Below are positions 1-4,262 of a stretch of DNA of 5,486 bases, piece after piece (within the stretch, counting starts at the first letter, position 1; each line of letters begins with the position of its first letter). The position numbers and the translations under genes were made by a program. Origin of the DNA: Chloroflexota bacterium (GTDB lineage Bacteria > Chloroflexota > Limnocylindria > P2-11E). The stretch is taken from contig JACDAF010000047.1 in assembly GCA_013695575.1 (NCBI GenBank), positions 1-5,486 on the forward strand, written 5' to 3'. The notes under the pieces are model-generated. The model did no database searches. It saw only the letters and a program-made list of their open reading frames with translations, and was not told the origin of the DNA.

Positions 1-540
1 TTCGATTCGCTCGGCGAGTCGCGGCGGTCACTGCTCTGGCGGGCTCGTGATGCACACCGGACCTCGCCCGCGCTCGCCCGTCCGTCGCTCGCCTTCCCGA
101 GCCCGGACGCGCCGCCACTGCCCGAGCTCTCCGAGGCGGAGCTGACCGCGCTCGACTACCGGATCACCGGCATCCCGACCGGCCCACAGGTCATGCGGTT
201 CTACCGCGAGCAGCACGCTGCGCGCGGCGTCGTGACGTCACGGGGGCTCGCTGCGCTGCGGCATGGCCAGCAGGTCACCGTCGCAGGTGCGATCGTCGTG
301 AAGCAGCACCCGGGGACGGCCAAAGGCCACGTGTTCCTCTCGCTCGAGGACGAGGTCGGGATCTCGAACATCATCATCCGTCCCGCCACCTACCGCATCT
401 TCAAGCGCACGCTCGACGAGCGCGCGGCGATCGTCGTCGAAGGGACGCTGCAGCACGTCGATGGCGTGCTCTCGGTCCTGGCGCGCAGGCTCGAGGCGCT
501 CGAGCTGTTCGTGCCCATCGCCGTGCGGGAGTGGCACTGA
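1..540 (+). CDS. dnaE2: Error-prone DNA polymerase DnaE2, C-terminal fragment (5' end outside window)
   Basis: This is the last 179 residues of a C-family DNA polymerase III alpha subunit of the DnaE2 (error-prone, ImuC) type; the full protein is usually about 1,050-1,100 residues, so the polymerase core lies upstream of the window. The open frame runs from base 1 without a start and ends with TGA. Residues 40-70 (PELSEAELTALDYRITGI, then GPQVMRFYRE) match the linker typical of DnaE2, where 'ALDYRxTGIpxGPHPM' precedes the OB fold. Residues about 91-165 form the OB-fold nucleic-acid-binding domain, with the diagnostic KQHPGTAKGHVFLSLEDEVG stretch and a following ISNIIIRP strand. In known systems DnaE2 works with ImuB/ImuA in SOS-induced translesion synthesis; no imuA or imuB is visible here. 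The gene converges on the minus-strand operon to its right, with a hairpin 22 bases after its stop. Replicative DnaE1 is less likely because of the short C-terminus and the DnaE2-type linker. Confidence 0.93.
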   Translation, partial: FDSLGESRRSLLWRARDAHRTSPALARPSLAFPSPDAPPLPELSEAELTALDYRITGIPTGPQVMRFYREQHAARGVVTSRGLAALRHGQQVTVAGAIVVKQHPGTAKGHVFLSLEDEVGISNIIIRPATYRIFKRTLDERAAIVVEGTLQHVDGVLSVLARRLEALELFVPIAVREWH

Positions 541-561
541 CCGCAGATACGCCTGACACGC

Positions 562-593
562 CGATGCGCCCCGCCTTGCGGCGGGGCGCATCG
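562..593. terminator. Bidirectional hairpin terminator between convergent genes
   Basis: A perfect 14-bp inverted repeat, CGATGCGCCCCGCC and GGCGGGGCGCATCG, encloses a TTGC loop. It lies between the stop of dnaE2 (540) and the stop of the minus-strand lipoprotein gene (627), so it can terminate both converging transcripts. No T-tract follows on either side, as is common in high-GC genomes. It could equally act mainly as an mRNA 3'-end stabiliser. Confidence 0.85.
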
Positions 594-626
594 TCGAGGA
601 AGGAAGGATGGGTAAGCGGGGAGGAT

Positions 627-1874
627 CTAGTTCCCGAGCTTGTCCGGGAACTGCTTGACGATCGCGGCCGTGATCGGATCGGCGAGCATCTGGCTGTGGT
701 CCTCGGCCGTCTTGAGGCTCGAGTACCCGGTCTTGTAGTCCTTCGCGGCAAGCTGATCGACGGACTTCGCAATGCCGTTGACGTGCATGACGAGCAGCTG
801 CTCGACGGCACCCTTCGGCAGGTTCGGGTTCGCTCCCGAGAGGAAGGCGTCGAAGTCCCGGCGGTAGCCATCGAGGTCCTTCACCGCCTTGTCCTTCGCG
901 GCCGCGTCGTTCTTGGCCGCACCCTGGGTGTACGCCACGAACATCCCGATGTGCGCACGCCAGAGCTCGAGGAAGCGGGCCTCGGCGGGCGCCCCGTAGA
1001 CGGAGCCGATGTTCTTGCTCAGCTCCACCGTGTTCTTGTCGAGCGCCGCGGCGCCGGCCTTGAAGCCCGGGTCCGAGCCCGCGAGGGCCATGCGCACGGG
1101 GAGACCGGCGAGGTAGACGTGCGAGCCGAGCAGGTTGTTCATGGAGACGCGGAGGTCGACCGCCTTGGAGGCGCCGTTGCCCGGGAACTTGTCCGGGAAC
1201 TGCTTGGCGACCGCGCCTGCCAGCGGGTCCGCGATCTTCTGGCTGTGGTCTGCGGCGGTCTTCAGGCTGTCGAAGCCCTTGGCGAAGTCGCCGGCGGCGA
1301 TGCCGTCGACGGCTGCGGCGATGTGCTGGACGTGCGGGACGAGGAGCTCCGCGACCGCGCCCTTGGGCAGGTTCGGATTGGCTCCGGACAGGAACGCGTC
1401 GAAGTCCTTGCGGTACCCATCGAGGTCCGCGACGGCCTTCTGCTTCGCCGCCGCGTCGTTCTTGGCCGCACCCTGGGTGTACGCGACGAACATCCCGATG
1501 TGGGCACGCCAGAGCTCGAGGAAGCGCTTCTCGGCGTCGGCGCCGTACGCGGCGCTGATCGTCTTGCCGAGCTCGACGGTGTTCTGGTCGAGTGCGGCGG
1601 CGCCGCCCTCGAAGCCTGGGGTGTTGCCAAGGAGCGCCTCCGCGACGGCGAAGCCGGCGAGGTAGACGTGCTCGGTGAGCTGAAGGTTGAGCGCCGTGCG
1701 CAGGTCGGACGACTTGCTGGTGAGGGTCACCGCGGCGGCACTCGCGCTCGGTGCCGCGCTTGGCGCCGTAGTCGGAGATGCCTGGCTCGTGCCGGGCGCG
1801 GATTGGGCGCACGCCGCCGCCGTGAAGACAGCCGCGAGCGCGAACGTCGAGAGCCGGAGCAGGGATCGATGCAT
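627..1874 (-). CDS. Probable lipoprotein with two tandem His-conserved helical domains, function unknown
   Basis: A 415-residue exported protein. Residues 1-21 are a signal peptide (MHRSLLRLS, then a hydrophobic stretch) ending in a lipobox-like TAAAC, so Cys22 is probably lipidated. A Ser/Ala/Pro/Thr linker follows to about residue 50. Residues 57-232 and 240-415 are two copies of one mostly alpha-helical domain, aligned at a constant offset of 183 residues. Each copy carries four histidines at matching places: H69/H252 (HVYLAG), H125/H308 (WRAHIGMF), H181/H364 (HV) and H210/H393 (DHSQ). From memory, similar repeats occur in Firmicutes proteins annotated 'copper amine oxidase', a label that derives from an attached copper-amine-oxidase-N-like domain; no amine oxidase catalytic domain is present here. 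Metal or heme binding is only inferred from the histidines. The start at 1874 is preferred over an in-frame ATG at 1901 because AGAAGGA lies 5 bases before it and the signal peptide then has normal length. It follows the cupredoxin gene and is probably cotranscribed with it. Confidence 0.8.
   Translation of the reverse strand: MHRSLLRLSTFALAAVFTAAACAQSAPGTSQASPTTAPSAAPSASAAAVTLTSKSSDLRTALNLQLTEHVYLAGFAVAEALLGNTPGFEGGAAALDQNTVELGKTISAAYGADAEKRFLELWRAHIGMFVAYTQGAAKNDAAAKQKAVADLDGYRKDFDAFLSGANPNLPKGAVAELLVPHVQHIAAAVDGIAAGDFAKGFDSLKTAADHSQKIADPLAGAVAKQFPDKFPGNGASKAVDLRVSMNNLLGSHVYLAGLPVRMALAGSDPGFKAGAAALDKNTVELSKNIGSVYGAPAEARFLELWRAHIGMFVAYTQGAAKNDAAAKDKAVKDLDGYRRDFDAFLSGANPNLPKGAVEQLLVMHVNGIAKSVDQLAAKDYKTGYSSLKTAEDHSQMLADPITAAIVKQFPDKLGN
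630..1157 (-). repeat. Second copy of the tandem domain repeat in the lipoprotein gene
   Basis: This encodes residues 240-415 and aligns without gaps to 1179-1706 at a fixed distance of 549 bases (183 codons). The best-conserved core, 901-977 against 1450-1526, differs at only 2 of 77 bases, both silent. The adjoining 60 bases (841-900 against 1390-1449) differ at about 11 positions. This is an intragenic domain duplication. Confidence 0.9.
1179..1706 (-). repeat. First copy of the tandem domain repeat in the lipoprotein gene
   Basis: This encodes residues 57-232, the copy nearer the signal peptide. It begins at SSDLRTALN and ends at FPDKFPGN, paralleling AVDLRVSMN to FPDKLGN in the other copy. 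Histidines 69, 125, 181 and 210 match those of the second copy one for one; His184 (HVQH) is found only in this copy. Confidence 0.9.
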
Positions 1875-1879
1875 CTGTG

Positions 1880-1886
1880 TCCTTCT
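1880..1886 (-). promoter_or_regulatory. Ribosome binding site that sets the lipoprotein start
   Basis: On the minus strand this reads AGAAGGA, followed by CACAG and then the ATG at 1874. The match to the anti-Shine-Dalgarno sequence and the 5-base spacing make this ATG the likely start. The ATG at 1901 overlaps the stop of the preceding gene. Confidence 0.75.
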
Positions 1887-1897
1887 TTCTTTACGAG

Positions 1898-2272
1898 TCA
1901 TCGGACGACGACCTTCGCCGTCATGTGCGCGTGTCGGTCGCAGAAATACGCGAAATCACCGGCTTCAGCGAAGGTGAACGAGAAGCTCGCTCCCGGCGCG
2001 TCCATCCGGCCGTCGAAGGCTCCCGTCGGCTTGCGGTCGTACGCGCCGAAGTCGTCCTTCTTCGTAGCTGTGCCCGCGGTCGCGGTGTGCAGGATGTCGT
2101 CGCGGTTCGTCCACGTGACGGTCGTCCCTCGAGTGACTTCGAGGACCGCAGGTGCGAACTGGAAGCTGCGGATCTCCACCGTCGCCGGGCTCTTCGCGGT
2201 CGCGGCCGGGCTCGAGCAACCGGCTGCAAGGAGGAGCAGGGCGGTGAGGGTGAAGACTGTGAAGCGGTGCAC
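1898..2272 (-). CDS. Cupredoxin (plastocyanin/amicyanin-like) lipoprotein
   Basis: A 124-residue blue-copper-type protein expected to be tethered outside the cytoplasmic membrane. Residues 1-18 are a signal peptide ending in the canonical lipobox LAAGC, with Cys19 as lipid site. The mature part (from about residue 31, TVEIRSFQFAPAVLEVTRGT) is a single cupredoxin beta-sandwich with 'VTWTNRDDILHTAT'. All four type-1 copper ligands are visible: His62, then Cys111, His114 and Met117 in the C-x2-H-x2-M pattern (CDRHAHM) near the C-terminus. Such proteins carry electrons or bind copper; the partner cannot be read here. The start is GTG (GTG CAC CGC), without a clear Shine-Dalgarno sequence; there is no internal ATG until residue 90. 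Its TGA overlaps, as ATGA, the upstream candidate ATG of the next lipoprotein gene. With only 23 bases between this stop and the preferred downstream start, the two are probably one operon. Confidence 0.9.
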   Translation of the reverse strand: MHRFTVFTLTALLLLAAGCSSPAATAKSPATVEIRSFQFAPAVLEVTRGTTVTWTNRDDILHTATAGTATKKDDFGAYDRKPTGAFDGRMDAPGASFSFTFAEAGDFAYFCDRHAHMTAKVVVR

Positions 2273-2333
2273 GCCGTGGTCTACGAGGTCCGTGGCGCGA
2301 GCGATGACCGTTTACACGAACGTCGCAGGAAAG

Positions 2334-2365
2334 ACGGAAGCCCCGGCCTGGGCCGGGGCTTCCGT
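2334..2365 (-). terminator. Hairpin terminator of the DUF4383 gene
   Basis: A perfect 15-bp inverted repeat, ACGGAAGCCCCGGCC and GGCCGGGGCTTCCGT, is separated by TG, so in practice it is about 14 bp with a four-base loop. On the minus strand it starts 35 bases after the DUF4383 stop and is followed by CTTTCC, a short T-run. It separates the DUF4383 gene from the downstream cupredoxin operon, implying that the operon has its own promoter between 2273 and 2333. No convincing promoter boxes were identified there. Confidence 0.85.
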
Positions 2366-2400
2366 GCTGTCTCATGTGCTGCGACCGCGCTGCTCGGCGA

Positions 2401-2784
2401 TCAGGCGGCCCTTGAGCCGATCCGGTCGCTGGTTCCCATGCGACCGACATACACGCCGAGAGCGCCGAGCACGAGGTGCACGACGTTGTCGAGCCAGGTG
2501 TACCCGACCTTCGGCAGCAGGCCGAAAAGGTTCGGCGCGACGAATCCGATGACTCCGACGAGCAGGAGGGTGACGCCGATCACCGTCGCGATCATCCGAG
2601 CGGTGCCGTTGTCACGCATGCCGAAGCCGATGTAGGCCAGCACCGCGCCGAGCGCGAGGTGGATCACGTCCTCGACGATCTCGATGTTCAGGAGTCCGAT
2701 GAGCTGGTCACCAAGGAGCAGGCCCGCGACGCCAAGGAGCAGCAGGACCACTCCGACGACCTGTCCGTACGTGCGTGCGTTCAC
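2401..2784 (-). CDS. DUF4383-type small integral membrane protein
   Basis: A 127-residue membrane protein with four predicted hydrophobic segments at about residues 6-24, 34-53, 65-84 and 96-115. The beginning, MNARTYGQVVGVVLLLLGVAG, resembles the usual N-terminus of DUF4383 family proteins. Two related motifs, EDVIHLALGAVLAYIGF and LDNVVHLVLGALGVYVG, show an internal two-fold repeat with a conserved His-Leu and Leu-Gly-Ala. The family's function is unknown; members are frequent in Actinomycetota and Chloroflexota. The GTG at 2784 is preferred to the in-frame ATG at 2802 or GTG at 2814 because GGAGG lies 4 bases upstream of it and the family N-terminus fits. It is divergent from the ECF sigma factor gene across about 99 bases, so the two may share regulatory DNA. 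A hairpin terminator follows. Confidence 0.82.
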   Translation of the reverse strand: MNARTYGQVVGVVLLLLGVAGLLLGDQLIGLLNIEIVEDVIHLALGAVLAYIGFGMRDNGTARMIATVIGVTLLLVGVIGFVAPNLFGLLPKVGYTWLDNVVHLVLGALGVYVGRMGTSDRIGSRAA

Positions 2785-2788
2785 ATTG

Positions 2789-2793
2789 CCTCC
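2789..2793 (-). promoter_or_regulatory. Ribosome binding site for the DUF4383 gene
   Basis: The minus strand reads GGAGG, then CAAT, then GTG at 2784. It falls inside the coding frame of the longer candidate starts and supports the shorter protein. The 4-base spacing is a little short but usable. Confidence 0.6.
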
Positions 2794-2854
2794 ACTGTTC
2801 ATGTGGCAGCCCACCGCGAGCGGCCGAGCTTCCCTGGGAGTCTACGCACTTCTC

Positions 2855-2864
2855 CCCCTAGGGG
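2855..2864. promoter_or_regulatory. Palindromic candidate operator CCCCTAGGGG upstream of the ECF sigma gene
   Basis: A perfect 10-bp palindrome lies 19 bases before the sigma factor ATG, in the divergent intergenic region. A second, weaker palindrome, TCCCTGGGA, is at 2831-2839, about 24 bases away centre to centre. GC tracts around a central TA resemble CsoR-family operators (typically AT-rich ends, then CCCC..GGGG). The left flank here (TCTC) does not match the usual TATA/GTA end, so assignment to CsoR is a guess. The region 2785-2883 shows no clear sigma-70 promoter boxes. Confidence 0.35.
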
Positions 2865-2883
2865 ATTACCTTTAGCCTCATCC

Positions 2884-3459
2884 ATGGGCCGAACACCTGT
2901 CGTACCTGTTGCCGAATCGACCGATGAACAGCTATTGGAGCGCATCGCTGCAGGTGACGCCGGCGCGCTCGGCGAGATCTACGACGCCTACGGCCGGATT
3001 GTCTTCGCCATCGTTTACCGCATGCTCGCCAGCCCGGAGGCCGCCGAGGAGGTCGCCCAGGACGTCTTCCACGCGGTGTGGCGTCGTGCCGGCGCGTACC
3101 GGCGGGAACGCGGTGCCGTACGTACCTGGCTCCTCGCGATCGCGCGGAATGCGGCCATCGACTGGCGGCGCACCAGGGGCAAGCGCGTCGAACGTGAGGT
3201 CGAGCTCGATGCAGCGACCGCGATGCGCGCGGACTCGAGCGTGGTGGACAGCGTGCTGTTGAGCCTGCGCGCCGAGCGCGTGCGCGACGCGGTGCGCACG
3301 CTCCCGCCCGAGCAGCGCGATGTCCTGGCGCTCGCCTTCTGGGGTGGGCTGACGCAGGCGGAGATCGCCCTGCGGACCGCCACACCGCTCGGCACCGTGA
3401 AGAGCCGGGTCCGCCTCGGGATGGAAAAGCTCCGTCTGCATCTCGCGGAGGAGTCATGA
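2884..3459 (+). CDS. ECF-family RNA polymerase sigma factor (RskA-partnered)
   Basis: A 191-residue ECF sigma factor directing RNA polymerase to a stress regulon. Residues about 24-97 are sigma region 2: GDAGALGEIYDAYGRIVF, then PEAAEEVAQDVFHAVWRRA (region 2.2) and RTWLLAIARNAAIDWRR (2.3/2.4). Residues about 130-185 are region 4, with LPPEQRDVLALAFWGGLTQA and the recognition helix around GTVKSRVRLGMEKLR. There is no sigma region 3 and no extra C-terminal domain, which is normal for ECF factors. The ATG at 2884 is chosen because it is the first start after the intergenic palindrome; the open frame extends further left to 2476 but there it is antisense to the DUF4383 gene and not sigma-like. 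No Shine-Dalgarno sequence is visible, so the mRNA may be leaderless or nearly so. Its stop overlaps the anti-sigma start by ATGA, implying translational coupling. The pairing suggests the SigK/SigL-like group; the signal is unknown. Confidence 0.93.
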   Translation: MGRTPVVPVAESTDEQLLERIAAGDAGALGEIYDAYGRIVFAIVYRMLASPEAAEEVAQDVFHAVWRRAGAYRRERGAVRTWLLAIARNAAIDWRRTRGKRVEREVELDAATAMRADSSVVDSVLLSLRAERVRDAVRTLPPEQRDVLALAFWGGLTQAEIALRTATPLGTVKSRVRLGMEKLRLHLAEES

Positions 3460-4169
3460 ACACCCACCCGACCGACGACCTCGCAGCATTCTCCATCGGC
3501 GCGCTCGATGCGTCGGAACAGGCGGGCGTGGACACACACCTCGCGTTGTGCGAAGTCTGCCGCGCCGAGGTCGCCTCTTTCGCTGAGGTCGCGTGGGGGA
3601 TCGCGGAGCTCGCCCCACTCGTGGCGCCCGGGCCCACGCTGCGCGAGCAGGTGCTCGATCGCGTCCGTCCGCGGACCGCGCGGGTCGCGTCCACCGCCTC
3701 GCGGCCGCCACTGCTGGATGGTCTTCGCCGGATCTTCGACCTGAAGGTCCCGCTCGCGGTGCCGCTTGCCCTGGCGCTCCTGCTCGCGATCTCCCTCGGC
3801 GGTCTCGGATCGGCGCGTGCGGACGCGGACGCGTATGCGCGCGCCGTCGCGGGCGTTGCGGACGGGACCGTCGTGACGCTCGCCGCCACGGCTGGTACCG
3901 AGGCGCGCGGGTCCCTCGTCGTCCCGGCGACCGGTGACCCCTACCTGATCCTCCGGCTCCCGGCGCCGCCGGCCGGAAAGACCTGGGAGGCCTGGGTCCT
4001 GCGGGGGGAGCAGCCGCTCGCGGCCGGGATCAGTGGAGACCGCTGGGGCGTGGTCACGCTCGTCCTCTCGCAGCCGGTGCGGCCCGGCGACGGCGTCGCC
4101 GTTACGCTCGAGGATGCCGGAGGCGTCGCCGCCCCGCGTGGCACCATCGTGCTGCAGGCTCGCACCTAG
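3456..4169 (+). CDS. RskA-type transmembrane anti-sigma factor with zinc motif
   Basis: A 237-residue membrane anti-sigma factor expected to hold the upstream ECF sigma inactive until its signal arrives. The cytoplasmic N-terminal part carries the zinc-associated anti-sigma motif His28-x3-Cys32-x2-Cys35 (HLALCEVC), complete; His4 could supply a fourth ligand. Residues about 97-117 (VPLAVPLALALLLAISLGGL) form one transmembrane helix. The outside part, about residues 135-234, matches the RskA C-terminal domain: LPAPPAGKTWEAWVLRG, then GDGVAVTLEDAGGVAAPRG and a final TIVL strand. Release in this family usually runs through regulated proteolysis (site-1/site-2 type proteases in RskA) or redox change at the zinc site; neither is shown here. 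The start codon overlaps the sigma stop, so the two are coexpressed. A weak inverted repeat 4174-4200 follows the stop. Confidence 0.92.
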   Translation: MNTHPTDDLAAFSIGALDASEQAGVDTHLALCEVCRAEVASFAEVAWGIAELAPLVAPGPTLREQVLDRVRPRTARVASTASRPPLLDGLRRIFDLKVPLAVPLALALLLAISLGGLGSARADADAYARAVAGVADGTVVTLAATAGTEARGSLVVPATGDPYLILRLPAPPAGKTWEAWVLRGEQPLAAGISGDRWGVVTLVLSQPVRPGDGVAVTLEDAGGVAAPRGTIVLQART

Positions 4170-4186
4170 CAGACGTCCGTTCGGCT

Positions 4187-4218
4187 GCTGTCACCGGACG
4201 ATACCCCGCTGTCACTGG
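4187..4218 (+). promoter_or_regulatory. Direct repeat GCTGTCACYGG, possible regulator site before the cyclase gene
   Basis: The 11-mer occurs at 4187-4197 (GCTGTCACCGG) and 4208-4218 (GCTGTCACTGG), 10 of 11 bases identical and spaced by 21 bases, two turns of the helix. It lies in the 93-base gap between the anti-sigma stop and the cyclase start. No known binding consensus was recognised, and such a short repeat may be chance in GC-rich DNA. Confidence 0.3.
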
Positions 4219-4262
4219 TCCGTTGCGCGCAGGCGCCAGAATCGAGCCAGCGACCCAGGCGG

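Noticed and set aside
630..1706. Calling the duplicated lipoprotein a copper amine oxidase
   Set aside because: That label comes from proteins with an extra N-terminal domain. Neither the topaquinone-forming motif nor the large catalytic beta domain is present.
630..1706. Treating the 549-base tandem repeat as a mobile element or CRISPR-like array
   Set aside because: The repeat is in frame, lies wholly within one coding gene, has only two copies and shows no terminal inverted repeats or transposase. It is a domain duplication.
238..1812. A 524-codon minus-strand open frame overlapping dnaE2 and the lipoprotein gene
   Set aside because: It is Arg-rich low-complexity sequence, is antisense to the DnaE2 OB fold, and repeats only because the true gene in another frame is duplicated.
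531..2552. A 673-codon plus-strand open frame across the two lipoprotein genes
   Set aside because: Its translation is Arg/Val/Glu/Leu-rich with no recognisable domain, and it is antisense to two genes with signal peptides, lipoboxes and family motifs. Long shadow frames are expected in GC-rich DNA.
2476..2883. N-terminal extension of the sigma factor frame to 2476
   Set aside because: The extra residues are charged, unlike sigma factors, and antisense to the DUF4383 gene. Sigma region 2 begins shortly after the ATG at 2884.
4174..4200. Inverted repeat CGTCCG/CGGACG after the anti-sigma stop as a terminator
   Set aside because: There are only six pairs around a 15-base loop and no T-run. 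It is too weak to call, especially next to the two strong hairpins elsewhere in the window.
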